Of a stretch of 64,000 nucleotides of DNA, positions 39,800 to 51,394 are shown in pieces. The stretch comes from Cepaea nemoralis. Its lineage: Eukaryota; Mollusca; Gastropoda; Stylommatophora; Helicidae. A program made the translations under genes and the position numbers. Under the pieces are notes generated by a model that saw only the letters and a list, made by a program, of their open reading frames with translations, was not told the origin of the DNA and made no database searches. Location of the stretch: NCBI GenBank assembly GCA_014155875.1, contig JACEFZ010003503.1, positions 372,001 to 436,000 of the forward strand, written 5' to 3'. How positions within the stretch are numbered: position 1 is the stretch's first letter; every line of letters starts with the position of its first letter.

Positions 39800-41425
39800 A
39801 GACACAACCTGCTGCTCTGCAGGTAGACTGAGGATAGCAGTCAAAAGCTCAAATCAGGTGCACGAAGCCACTAATACTTGGTCCAGACACATTCTCTAAG
39901 GTTACCATCTGAGGGATATGGCTGAACGCCTCTAAGCCACTAACCCCTGGATGTGAGAGCTGGGCCGACACCAGCATACTGCAAAACGGAGGTGAGATGC
40001 TCAGCACGCTACTTGCTTAGTTCAGATACTTGTTCGAAGGCTCTCAGCTGGGGGATATGAGGGATCCCAGGATGAGAGGGCCTGGCCGTCTCTCGCTCAC
40101 TAAAGCCTGGATGTAAGATGCTGAGCCGGCAGCACATGTAGTCTACCTCGTGAGCGAGTACTAAAGATAGAAAAGTGCCCCAGTCGCACGAAATGGTTAC
40201 GGAAAATGTCTATTTCTATACTCATAGAGTGAGTACAGTCAAAGGATGAAAAACGTCTCATTAACACGAAATGGAACGCTTGACTAGCGAATCCATTGCG
40301 TGGAAGTCCGAAGCTAAAACTTACCTAGTGGATGTCGTTCGCAGACTGACCGTTCCTGGTTTGTGCGGGGAGCGGCTAGAGGCTAACGAAATGTCCAATA
40401 TATGGAAGTGAGGAATTAAAGCAGCCATGGGCAGGAAATGGCGATTCATCGAGTGAGCCCAGTCTCAGAGCAATAAGTGCCAGCTCTGCAATTATGGAAA
40501 CCTCATTGGATCGTGGGGAATGCCCATGGTCTGCCCGTGACTTCCCTTGAGGGTTGACGGTGATGTCTTTGACGGTTCTACCTTGACCAGATGAGATGTG
40601 GGCGACACCACAACAGTAAGAGTCGAACGTGCCTCGAAACCCGAGGAAGGCTAACCTCATTAAAAAATTCCCGCCGAAGATGGAAGTGCCTTCCTAAGGG
40701 TGGCAAAATAAAAATTGGCACTACGCAATTACGTCTGAGTGAAATGTCTTTCGTGCTAGGAACAACTCTGACTACCTAGTTTTCCGAATGCCCATCGTGG
40801 TCGTAACAGCTCTGACTAGGTAGTTTCCGAATGTCCGTCGTGCTATGAACAGCTCTGACTACCTAGTTCTCCGAATGCCCATCGTGGTCGGAACAGCTCT
40901 GACTAGGTAGTTTCCGAATGTCCGTCGTGCCCGGAATAGCTCTGACGGGCACAATGACAAGCACATGTCCGAATCGAAAACTCGCTGAGTGGATACCGTC
41001 TGCAGTCCGACCGTCCCTGGTTTGTGCGGAGAGCGACCCGTAGCGAATGAAAGGACTAATATATTGAAGTGAGGAATTGAAGCAGCCATGAGCAGGACGT
41101 GGTGATTTCCTCGGTGAGCCCAGCACCAGAGCGCTATGTGTCGGCTCTGCAACTATGGAAGCCTCCCTTGGATGGCGGATAATGCCCATGGACTGTCCCT
41201 GCCTTCCATTGAGGGCTGATCGTGAAGCTTTCGACCGTTCTAATTTGACCAGCTGAGATTTAAACGGCACCACAAAAGTGAGAGTCTCCCGGAAATGCAA
41301 CCTGGTCAAAAATGCACGCTGAATTCGGATGTGTTGGCCTAAGGGTTTCAGCCCAAGGGTGCCTAACTTAGACACAACGCAATCACATCTGAAAAAACAC
41401 TCCGGATGAATGCAGAAGAAGACTT
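39800..41425 (+). repeat. rDNA-derived repeat block 1 (28S 3'-end-like and spacer-like units)
   Basis: Contains gatatggctgaacgcctctaa, close to a conserved motif of the 28S 3' end, then spacer-like repeats. Two ~340-bp units (40360-40700 and 41010-41350) share cgaaatgtccaatatatgg, agcagccatg..caggac and gcgctatgtg.cggctctg. Block ends with a GAAGAAG stub at 41410-41425. Long minus-strand frames here have no protein homology signature. Confidence 0.7.
40755..40965 (+). repeat. ~50-bp subrepeats with alternating complementary cores
   Basis: Four units of aacagctctgacta, then ccgaatg.cc.tcgtg. Odd units carry ctacctag and even units ctaggtag, so neighbours can pair. Resembles rDNA intergenic subrepeats. 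Confidence 0.8.
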
Positions 41426-41690
41426 TAGGGAATATGGTACTAGTCCCATATTTGAATATATAAATCGGCGGTGCCGGTTCTGGGCTGATAGGCGCCTGTG
41501 TGCTAGAAATATTTGGCGGCCTATGCCAGTGAGACTATTAGATTGCTAACCTTCCACACAATGTCTTCTCTATAGTCAACAGTCATATATCACTAAACCT
41601 CCCTTGAGTCGGGACGCAGAGGTGTTTCCAAGGCACCAGGGCCAGATTCTATACTGGCCAAGACCTACTAACACGTCTTAGTCGTGCATC
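41426..41690. other. Unassigned sequence before a small ORF
   Basis: No gene or repeat recognised. Confidence 0.4.
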
Positions 41691-41954
41691 ATGGGCAACA
41701 GGTCCCTTTGGGTCCTGGCTAACGTAGTGGGATCGCTGATTCTTCTGAAGTTGGAGAGTATCTGCCTGCACAGCGAGGAACCACCAGTCTGCACACCAAT
41801 AAGCCAGACATGGGACAACGGATACTCACGCAAACCTCAGGTCCGGTATGACATGACATTGATGTTGGACAACAGGATGTATTCATCCGACATACAGGAA
41901 TTCACGCTGGAGTTCACAGCCAGCGAACGCAAGCAAGCAAGCTCCCTTGAGTAG
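41691..41954 (+). CDS. Hypothetical 87-residue ORF with hydrophobic N-terminus
   Basis: ATG start. Residues ~6-27 (WVLANVVGSLILLKLESICL) form a hydrophobic stretch that could act as a signal peptide or anchor; the rest is polar with two further Cys-containing blocks. AATAAA occurs about 40 bp after the stop and again shortly after. No family recognised. It may be a chance ORF or a fragment of a retroelement. Confidence 0.2.
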   Translation: MGNRSLWVLANVVGSLILLKLESICLHSEEPPVCTPISQTWDNGYSRKPQVRYDMTLMLDNRMYSSDIQEFTLEFTASERKQASSLE

Positions 41955-42172
41955 CTGACATTCTTAAATATGTCTTTATTAATTGAGTTTCGAAATAAAC
42001 AAATAAAAAAAAGCAAATAAAAAGAAAAAAGAAAAACTCATTTCATCCGATGCTACACTAACTGGTATAAAAACTGATAATGCCTGAAGTTATGAGCAAA
42101 GGAAGAATGGCAACAAGAAGCTATTTTGTTACTCACGTTGAGTGTTATAATTGGTATGCCCCATCTGCAATT

Positions 42173-42419
42173 ACCAGCTTCCTGGCCTAGAGGTTAGCGA
42201 CTTTTCTCCGTAATCTCGTATACTCTCGTAAGTAACGTGACGACAGTGAGAATCAGCAGTGGTTCGAATCGCGTCGGTAACTTACGAGGTATGTGAGCCG
42301 GCCGCTCAGAAAGCAATGGCAAACTACTGAGCGTAATCTTGCCAAGAAATCAACAATCAGCTGAAAGATGCTGATGTTGACAGCAATGTCCTGTAAAGGA
42401 CATGCAAACATTCTTCTTT
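42173..42419 (+). mobile_element. tRNA-derived SINE family A, full length
   Basis: Perfect 11-bp target duplication catctgcaatt (42162-42172, 42420-42430). Head with ctggcctagaggttagcg (A box) and agtggttcgaatcgcg (B box), body with ggccgctcagaaagcaatgg and aatcttgccaagaaatcaac, and 3' end gtcctgtaaaggacatgc. Confidence 0.95.
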
Positions 42420-42782
42420 CATCTGCAATTCCACTGCTCGTTGAAGAGCTATAGACCATTAATATAATATAACGTTTGCTTCCTTTGTTTAACTGAGAGA
42501 AAACATCTAAATAAAGGCGGGATTCTTACATTTACTGTTCTGTCATTTCTCGAGATTAAGAAAGACATGGTAATGCATTGTGAAATATCCGTAAATTTTC
42601 AAAACGTTCTTGAGTGGAAGTTAAGACTGTGACAACAATCACTAGATGCAATTGTATTCTGAATAATTCTTTTGAATTTGTAATAGCTTGATCAGGACGT
42701 TCATTATCAGAAAGGCGAACTTTGGTCCCACTTATTACTAACTGAAATTCCGTCTCTTCATTTAGTTCTGGATCTTAAGCTC

Positions 42783-42997
42783 ATTTTTTTGCATATCCTT
42801 TACAGGAAATCGCTATCAACACTAGCATCTTTCAGATGTATATTGATCTCTTGGCAAGATTACGCTCAGTAGTTTGCCATTGCTTTCTGAGCGGCCGATG
42901 CGATTCGAACAACTGCTGATTCTCACCGTCATCACGTTACCGACGAGAGTATACGAGATTACGGAGAAAAGTCATAACCTCTAAGCCACGAAGCCGG
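42783..42997 (-). mobile_element. tRNA-derived SINE family A (minus strand)
   Basis: Perfect 10-bp target duplication tcttaagctc (42773-42782, 42998-43007), T-run at the left end as expected for a reversed A tail. Forms an inverted pair with 42173-42419. Confidence 0.95.
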
Positions 42998-43007
42998 TCT
43001 TAAGCTC

Positions 43008-43840
43008 CTGCGTCCCTAATATATTTACTCAATGCCTAAATCAGATATGGCTACATTTAGAAATGTAACAAGCTAGCTCAACATATGAAGATATTTATTT
43101 GCGTTGAATTAAGGACACTGCAAAATTTTACTCAATATAAAATAACACGAAGTAATGCAGCTTTACAGAACACAGTTACGGAAAATACAGGACGTTGAAG
43201 TGACTAGCCTTCATCAGCAAACAAATACAATAACAAAACACAACATATAACCACGGTGAAGACACAATAGTGTCTACATTAAGGCACATGAACGGAATGA
43301 GAAGAATGAAAGGGTGAAAAATAAATGAGTATAATGAAGAGAAAATGAAAAAAAAAAATGTGCTTCTTATCTCACAATCCTCACAACATCAATTTTTGAC
43401 AGAATATCGTTTCATGCAATGGTTGAGCAAACGAACTTAAAAGACGCAATCCGGTATAAAAATCATTGATCCGTATGTTTTATTTTCACATTTCTGAAAT
43501 TGTCATCTATTATATCATTTACACTCTTCAAGCCTTCACTTATTTGCAAGCTCAGAGATCACACAGCTTGTATTCTACACTTCCACCTTGTATCACTTAC
43601 AGATGTCAGTATTCATCTACTAATATTACGCTTTAGCATGTCCCACCTGTAAGGGATGCCTCTCGTATCGTCACTCCAACAATTATTAACAGTCAACAGT
43701 AACAACAATGGTATTAATTTCGCTTTAAGGCTAACAGCAAGTGTAACATTAAATAGTATTATTTCTTAACAGTACCATATTCGGTGTTTCATCGCCGATC
43801 ACTCTATGAAAACATATTGCATAATATTTATATTTTAATG
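43008..43840. other. Unassigned AT-rich sequence
   Basis: No gene. Nothing beyond scattered short A/T runs. Confidence 0.5.
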
Positions 43841-43849
43841 TGTAACAAT

Positions 43850-44210
43850 TCCCAATAACTAGGGCGCTCCGGCCGCCCATTGGATTTGGCAGCCTGCCTG
43901 CATGTACGAAGTGCACTGTTGTGATCCTAAGGTACATTTTGGCTAAAGCACCTTGAACTTGTAATACAAAAATTTCAGGGCCATCATGCATATAATAGGT
44001 ATAACCCGTGTAAAACCTATAATGACTCTCAAGACCCAGCCTTGTACGCTTTCTAGCTTCACATTCTGGCTTTTAGATGCTGTGAGCAGTCCCAAACCAC
44101 ACTCAATAATCGATATGATTAGTGTCATGGGTTGGTATCGCTGACACAGAAAGATAACAATGTCTAATGAACGAGCGAAGACAAAATAAAGAATTCCCAC
44201 AAAGTTTCCA
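43850..44210 (-). pseudogene. LINE polyprotein fragment (region between RT and RNase H)
   Basis: Minus strand encodes GLGLLTASKSQNVKLESVQG, then WVLRVIIGFTRVIPI, resembling the thumb-to-RNase H linker of LINEs (LPLL.AS...KLE.VQ..ALR.I.G). Continues in weaker form to 43850. Confidence 0.65.
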
Positions 44211-44914
44211 GTATAAGGAAGATTTTGACCGAAAACTTAGAAAACGCTTCTTTAAGGAGACTTCCCATGGCAAAGGAAAACCAAAAGACGTCCTAGACAG
44301 TCAGTAAAGCAAGGAAATGTCTGTCTGTGAAATCCTACCTTGGCTTTCCAACTATTTGGTTAAAGTTCGGTGGCACCCCGACACGATATGTACCTGTTTT
44401 ATGTTATTAGTTTGTACTAATAAGCTATAATTACTTTACAGTCACTGAACATGTTGCCAACATAAAATATACGAAATAAACTCAAGATTTAGTGACAAGT
44501 ATAAAAACAAAACAACTATTGCTAAGAATAACGCTTGCGGTGGCTTTATTATTCCACTTAACTATTGTGGTTGGGCTGCTTCCTTTCGGTTTCTTCTCAG
44601 TTCCTTCTCCCTCATGCACACCTTGCTCCATGCACACCTTGTTCCACAGTTGACTGCACAGGGCTTGGCTAATCAAGTATGTTGACACTCCACTCCTAGT
44701 CAACAATGCCTCCCTGGAACTGCATAAACAGAATAAAGCGCACTCCTTAGACATATTGTGCGAACCGTAGTTCAGCTCATAGTTATTTACATCAGTCCTC
44801 ATGTAGACAATACAGTGAATGACATTTACCATCAAGTATATCTTACAGATCTGCACATCTGGTCTTGGGTACAAACACAGCCCCGTGTGTTTTCCTTATC
44901 ATATGTTTACTCAC
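44211..44914. other. Unassigned sequence
   Basis: A 130-residue minus-strand open frame (44482-44874) shows no recognisable domain. Possibly LINE-derived; not called as a gene. Confidence 0.4.
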
Positions 44915-45362
44915 ACCCAAGATCTCTCAGACAGTCACACCCAAGATCCAAGATCTTTCAGACAGTCATATCCAAGATCTTTCAGACAGTCACACCCAAA
45001 ATCTTTCACAGAGTCACACCCAAGATCTTTCAGACAGTCACATCCAAGATCTTTCAGACAGTCATATCCAAGATCGTTCAGACAGTCACACCCAAAATCT
45101 TTCACAGAGTCACATCCAAGATCTTTCAGACAGTCACATCCAAGATCTTTCAGACAGTCACATCCAAGATCTTTCAGACAGTCACACCCAAGATCTTTCA
45201 GACAGTCATATCCAAGATCGTTCAGACAGTCACACCCAAGATCTTTCAGACAGTCACATCCAAGATCTTTCAGACAGTCACACAAAAGATCTTCCAGTCA
45301 CACCCAAGATCCAAGACCTTTCAGACAGTCACATCCAAGATCTTTCAGACAGTCACACTCTT
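44915..45362 (+). repeat. 24-bp minisatellite, about 18 units
   Basis: Unit cagtcacatccaagatcttt plus caga. As the unit is a multiple of three and stop-free in several frames, long 8-residue-repeat frames open on both strands (IFQTVTPK on plus, CLKDLGCD on minus). No evidence of coding. Confidence 0.95.
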
Positions 45363-46374
45363 GTGGCTGAATTACATAGTACGTACATTGTTGAATGTTT
45401 ACCCTTACTACGAAATAAACCATGCGTACAAAGAATTGTAAGAGTGTCGTCGTTTCTGTTTTATGAAAGTAACACCACCACATATCTTTGAGCAATGTCA
45501 CGCTTTTATGTACACTCAGTATCATCATCAAGGTAGTCAAGCTCACAATGGTTGTCTGATGCTCTAGACAGCTGACAGCATGGATTACTTCAATCCTTGC
45601 AGTACCATAGCTTTAAACACAGATGGTTTACATCACTATGATGAAAAACACAGCAATCATTGCATTTACATACCTGTTATTTTTTTCAAGCAACCATTGC
45701 GAGCAATTCGGTATATCATCAATACCAGCTAACATCACCACAGAGTAGTATTTCCAGCCATCACTTTAAGGGGGGGGGGGGGGGGGGGGGGGGGTTAATT
45801 ACATGTGTGACCAAATATAATAGGTTAATTTTTAACTGATTCAGTGCTAAACAAAAAGTAACTTAGGACTTGTGCCATGGACGAAAACGTCTCTTCACTA
45901 TGTACGAGAACGGCTCCTGCCAATCGTGGGCGTACAGATGATCCTAAGTGCCATAGGCGAATCTTTTCTGTGCGGGCGCACTTCTGTGCCATTTCAATTT
46001 ATGTCTAGAGATGGCGTGATACCATCACTGTAGACATCTCTATTATTATATTTGGTTATAGTTAGGCTCTTCCACTCTATACAGTCCATAACGACTAACT
46101 GTTAGAACACAAATCAACACTTCTTTAAGAACACAACACTGACTGTTTTAAATACTCTGTTGTCCTCTACAATATTGTATAATTCACATTGTCATTTATA
46201 CGAACACATTTGTCCAGCAATATTACACAATACATAAAATCTCGACAAATACTATTAATCTAACTATTACTATAGCGGCACAATCTATGACACCCTTTCA
46301 TGCCTCCCACAGCAGAGCAAGCCAAACACTCCCACAATACTCATGCCCTTAAACTGCCCGTTAGATTACGTTAG
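45363..46374. other. Intergenic sequence with a 25-bp G run
   Basis: An uninterrupted G run lies at about 45769-45794. No gene recognised. Right border is where 18S sequence resumes. Confidence 0.55.
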
Positions 46375-47240
46375 AAAGAGTGCTTGTATTTGCTCTAAAC
46401 CAATCGTCGTTGCCCTTCGCGGGGCGCAGCGTTCCCACTGGTGACTCTGGATAACTTTGTGCTGATCGCATGGCTTTATGTTCCGGCGACGCATCTTTCA
46501 AATGTCTGCCCTATCAAATGTCGATGGTAAGTGACATGCCTACCATGTTTGTAACGGGTAACGGGGAATCAGGGTTTGATTCCGGATAGGGAGCATGAGA
46601 AACGGCTACCACATCCAAGGAAGGCAGCAGGCGCGCAACTTACCCATTCCCGGCACGGGGAGGTAGTGACGAAAAATAACAATAAGGGACTCTATCGAGG
46701 CCTCTTAACTGGAATGAGTACACTTTAAACCCTTTAACGAGGATCTATTGGAGGACAAGTCTGGTGCCAACAGCCGTAGTAATTCCAGCTCCAATAGCGT
46801 ATATTATAGTTGTTGCAGTTAAAAAAGCTCTAGTTGGATCTCAGGTGCAGACAGGCGGCCCGGTTCGCGCCGGTTCACTTACCCGTTGCTCCTGCCCAAC
46901 CGTCTGCCGGCTCTCTCCCGTGGGTGCTCTTTGCTGAGCGTCTCGGGTGGCCGGTGCGTTTACTTAAAAAAAAAAGAAGAAAAGAAACTATAGTGTTCAA
47001 AGCAGGCCTCTGCTACCTGACTAATTGTGCTTGGAATAATGGAATAGGAACCTCGGTTCTATTTTGTTGATTTTCGGATCTGGAGGTAATGATTAACAGG
47101 AACAAACAGGGGAATTCGTATTGCTTTAGAGGTGTAATTCTTGGATCGCCGTAAGACGAGCTACTGCGAAGGCATTTGTCAAGAATGTTTTCATTAATCA
47201 AGAACGAAAGTCAGAGGCGCGAAGACGATCAGATACTGTC
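46375..47240 (+). rRNA. 18S rRNA internal fragment (pseudogene)
   Basis: Covers roughly SSU positions 190 to 1030. It contains gtgactctggataacttt, gcatgagaaacggctaccac, aaggaaggcagcaggcgcgc, gaggatctattggagg, attccagctccaatagcg, ggtgtaattcttggatcgcc and aagacgatcagata. The universally conserved 530 loop is altered: gccaacagccgtagtaa replaces gccagcagccgcggtaa. It stops at the segment after gatactgtc. With the 5' fragment at 39512 it represents the first half of an SSU gene, split and decayed. Confidence 0.95.
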
Positions 47241-48505
47241 CGTGAAGCGAAATGGAATATACCTTAACTAGCATATCCATTACATTTAAAGTTCGAATCA
47301 TGTGCAAGATGCCACTATAATTCTTGGTCCAGATACTTGTTCTACGGCTTTCAGCTGAGGGATATAGCCGAACGCGACTAAGTCAATATCCCCGGATGTG
47401 AGGGCCTGTCCGTTACCCACCCTCTGCTGAATTAAGGAGAGATACCGAGCCTGCTACATGCTTGGTCCAGACACATGTTGTACGGCCCTCAGCTGAGAGA
47501 TATGGCTGAACGCCTCTAAGTCAATATCTCTCGGATGTGAGAGCCTGCATGGAGGTAAGATGCTGAGCTGGTAGCAACTGCAGCCTACCTCATAAGCTTT
47601 ACCAAAGGTGGGAAAACATCCCAATCGCACGCAATGGTTAAGATGTAAGTCTGTATAAAAAGCCCACTGAGTGAGAGTAATCAAAGATGGAATACGCCTC
47701 ATTAACACGAAATGGAACGCTTGGCTAGCGAATCCATTTCGTGGAAGTCCAAAGCGAAAGCTTGAAGTCCGAAGAGTGGAAGTCGTCTGCAAACTGACCG
47801 TTCATTGTTTGCGTGAGGAGCGACCAGTAGCGAACGAAATGCCCAATATGAGGGAGTGAGGAAACGAAGCAGCCATGTGCAGGACGAGACGATTCCTTGG
47901 GTGAGCCCAGTATCAGAGCGCTATGTGTCTGCTCTGCAATTATGGAAGCCTCCTTAGATGACGGGGAATGAGGGTTAACCGTGATGTAGTTTGGTCGTTC
48001 TAATTTGACCAGCTGGAATGTGTACGACACCTTAACAGTGAGAGCCAAAAGTTCCTCAAAAACCCGAATGGGAATATTGCTTGGCTGGCAAACCCATTCG
48101 TGGAAAGTCCGAAGTCAAAGCTCGCTGAGTGGATGTAGTTCGCATCGTGACCTCTCCTGGTATACGCGGGGAGCGGCCAACGAAATGCCGAATATATGGA
48201 AGTGAGGAAGTGAAGCAGCCATGTGCAGGACGTGATGATTCCTTGGGTGTGAGTCCAGCACCAGAGCGCTATGTGCCGGCTCTGCAATTATGGAAGCCAA
48301 CTTTGATGGCTGAAAATACCCATGGTTTGCCCCTGCCTTCCATGAGGGTTGACTGTGATGTCCTCGGCCGTTCTAACTAACCAGCTGGGATGTGGACGAC
48401 ACCACAACAGTAAGAGTCGAATGTCTTAACGCAATTACGTCTAAAAGAAACACTCCGGATGAAGGTAGAAGAAGAAGAAGAAGAAGAAGAAGAAGAAGAA
48501 GATTA
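47241..48505 (+). repeat. rDNA-derived repeat block 2 with GAA tail
   Basis: Contains atatggctgaacgcctctaa (near 47501) plus a diverged copy at 47360. Two spacer-like units (47790-48060 and 48140-48480) are shared with block 1. A 3' domain (gcaattacgtc, cactccggatgaa) precedes about 30 bp of pure gaa. The order 18S piece, 28S-like piece, spacer repeats, GAA tail parallels block 1. Confidence 0.75.
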
Positions 48506-48969
48506 CCAATGGATTCGGCTTGCAACAACAATTAATGTGACTAGTTTCTCGCTACTTATCAAATAGTAATGTAGTTGTATGCTACACAAAAACCCTATTC
48601 TACACTAAAGCTACACGACTGATCTTTAATGGACGACTAATAGCTTCTTGTGTTCCGATGTTCAGTATCAGTGCCAGTTAGTGCATCTATACGTAAATGT
48701 TGCCCACCAAAAATAATCTCATTTTCTTAGGTCTTAGCGACTTTAACCGTCGCGTTTCTCGTATAATTACTTTTGTACTGTAAACCGTCTTTACTTTGTT
48801 CTGTCCATAACTGTTACTGTAAATCCTGAAAGTATGTCGATTGGCTGTATTTTATGCTGTCGTTATTTACTGTATTTTCTAATGTGCAATATGAGGTTGT
48901 GACAACTGCTTTGTGCATATTTTTTATTCAGTTACAGTATACTGCATACCGTCTATTCACAGAAATAAT
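48506..48969. other. Unassigned AT-rich sequence
   Basis: No gene or repeat recognised. Confidence 0.5.
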
Positions 48970-49780
48970 TTTTAACAAGTCGAACTGCCTTACTTAACAT
49001 CAATGGAAGAACCATAAACAATCGTAGGTATGCTGACGATGCAGTGTTACTAGCAGAAAGCGAGCAAGAGTTACAAACTCTATAGAACAAGTAAACAGGC
49101 ATAGTGCAGAAAATAGTTTAAATATTAACATCCAAATAACGAAAAGAGGCCATCACTGAACATCACAATAAACGGGAAGATACTAGAATAAGTAACTAGT
49201 TTCTCCTATCTTGGACATGTAATAACAGATGATGGCAGAAGTGAAACAGAAATCAAAAAGAGGATGGGAATGTCAAAAATGTTTTCAACATCATGAAATC
49301 AGAATACAAATCTAGAGAGATTAACAATGCATTTAAAATGAGAATTGTCATATGTTATCTATATTCAACACTACTATATGACACGCAAGCCTGGACATTG
49401 AACAAGCAATTAGAAAGTCGAACAGAGGCCCTGGGGATGTGGTTATACAGAAGAATATGTCGTATTTCATGAAAACAAAAACAGTCAAATACAGATGTTC
49501 TAGAAAAACTGGGAATAAGACGAGAATTGGCGTAACAAGTAGAAAAGAGGCAAGTGTATTTCGGCATGTTAAAAGACTTAATACTCTTATAAAAACCATA
49601 CTGGAGGGTAAGGTGAAGGCAAGCTAGCAAGAGGTAGACAACAATACAAGTGGGAAGATAACACGAAGAGATGGACGAACAGAGTCTGACAGAATGGAAA
49701 TCAACGCGCGGGACAGACAGTGTTGGGGATCCATTGCAGCCAAAATTCATTGTGGAGACGGCATCTGGTTGATTTATTGA
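48970..49780 (+). pseudogene. LINE reverse transcriptase C-terminal fragment
   Basis: Starts at motif C with NNRRYADDAVLLAESEQELQ (catalytic Asp pair intact), then a broken thumb, then AWTLNKQLESRTEALGMWLY and a C-terminal tail. Multiple frameshifts. Same family as 33890-34990 (minus). A GT run follows at 49810. Confidence 0.85.
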
Positions 49781-50084
49781 ATATACTGTCTATTTCTTAA
49801 TCCTAGAGTCATGTGTGTGTGTGTGTGTGTGTGTTTTTTTTTTTTTTTCCGCGTATGTGCAAAGAGACTGGTACCCTAGAATGCTCCTTTAAATGTTGGC
49901 CATACCACTTTCTTCAGAAAATTGAATGTGAAAGATCAAGTCATGCTCCACACTGAGGGGAAAAAAAACGAGAGTCTGAACTTGCTGAACAAACCCACTA
50001 TATGAGTCGACAAGGGTTGATTCCACTGAACAGGTTTTAGACGACCCCTTCCCCTCCCCCTTAAGATTTAGCAGTTACCATGGT

Positions 50085-50290
50085 ATAGAAACATGACATG
50101 CAGAACTCTTCACAACGGAAGACAAGCGGACGTGTTTAATGTTGGGACGGGAATGTGGCAGGGATGCCTTTTGTTCATGGCGTTTGTTGGTTATGAACTG
50201 AATTGTGAAGACAACGGTGGGAACCGCCAAATATTGAGTTCAACTCACCGGCAAAACAGCTTGATGTGGTACTACTGCTAAGTAATGTTG
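50085..50290 (+). pseudogene. Degenerate LINE RT fragment (motif B)
   Basis: Encodes MTCRTLHNGRQADVFNVGTG, then MWQGCLLFMAFVGYEL, corresponding to RT motif B (TGVRQGCLLSPFLF-like). Strongly mutated. Confidence 0.6.
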
Positions 50291-50454
50291 GTTCGTCCAT
50301 CACAAGTGATGAAGACCACCCTTTCTTTCATCCGTCATGGGGTCGTGTTTGGTAGTTTGTGGGTCCGGAGATGGCTTGTAAGACCTATTCGGGCCCTAAA
50401 ATATCTTAGACAGTGGAATAGTCTCTGCAGATGAAGGTTCTGTTAATTTGGCGT

Positions 50455-50512
50455 CAACAACAACAACAACAACAACAACAACAAAAACAACAACAACAAC
50501 AACAAAAACAGC

Positions 50513-50579
<67 letters not shown>

Positions 50580-50581
50580 GA
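50455..50581 (+). repeat. CAA microsatellite
   Basis: About 125 bp of caa with two interruptions. Poly-Gln, poly-Val and poly-Leu frames are artefacts. Confidence 0.97.
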
Positions 50582-50689
50582 TAGATGCTCACTGCGGTGT
50601 TTATAAACAATACAGATAGTAATATACACGGCAAAATGGGGGATAGTAACATCACTGCCCCAGTGTTAGTGATATCCAAAAAGTGATTT

Positions 50690-51090
50690 AGGTATATCGT
50701 GACCGGGAATGATTGTTACACGAGATGGCCAGAACAGTACCTGTCAAACATAGTACAATAGAAGCGACGATTGAAGCACTATTGGCTGTACTTGCTAGTT
50801 TGGGTTTACCTTGTGAAATTTTGCCTGACAAGGGGCGACAATTTACGTTTCAGATGATTAGAGATGTGAACAAGATGTTAAACATCGCGCAGTTCTATAG
50901 CACAGTTAAAAAGAGATTTCAGCCATTACATCAGTGTGGTCTGTGTGGACACAGAAGGGCAGACCCAACAAGGTGGTGTGGACACCACAGTGTGTAGCGA
51001 AACTTAAATGTAGTCAAGTGCCACAGGTCAGTAGTGAACTCTCGCCACCAGAAACTAAAGGTTCAAGTTTTCAACGTGAGACTCGAGCGA
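50690..51090 (+). pseudogene. Ty3/gypsy integrase fragment
   Basis: Encodes VPVKHSTIEATIEALLAVLA, then PCEILPDKGRQFTFQ (second catalytic Asp region) and RDVNKMLNI, typical of gypsy integrase core. The zinc-binding part and the rest of pol are absent. Followed, after an untranslated stretch with a GT run (51350-51385), by a polypurine tract and an LTR. Confidence 0.8.
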
Positions 51091-51346
51091 TTATGTAGTC
51101 GATGTATGCAACGGTCGATGTGCGATGTGCTCAATGGAAGATAAGTAATTGGCTGGACAGATCACCTATCAGTGACACTCCTACACACAGCAGCAATGAA
51201 GAACTCACGTATTCATCGATGGAGTATCTTACGGCTGGAGTATTTATGTGGTGTAAGATTAATACATGGAGAGGACAACACCAGCTTCGACTTGCATCCC
51301 AGAAGCCTCTAAGGGCATGATCGACAAGGACAATTAACATTGTGTT

Positions 51347-51394
<48 letters not shown>

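Noticed and set aside
39261..41375. Several 80-170 residue minus-strand ORFs across the rDNA-like block
   Set aside because: They overlap 18S, ETS and spacer repeats and show no protein signature.
42173..42290. tRNA gene
   Set aside because: tRNA-like promoter boxes belong to a SINE with target duplications; no complete cloverleaf.
44482..44874. 130-residue minus-strand ORF
   Set aside because: No domain or family signature; overlaps the edge of a region of likely repeat origin, so not called a gene.
46834..47070. 78-residue ORF in the second 18S fragment
   Set aside because: Lies wholly in SSU rRNA sequence.
50396..50679. Poly-Gln, poly-Val and poly-Leu frames
   Set aside because: CAA microsatellite.
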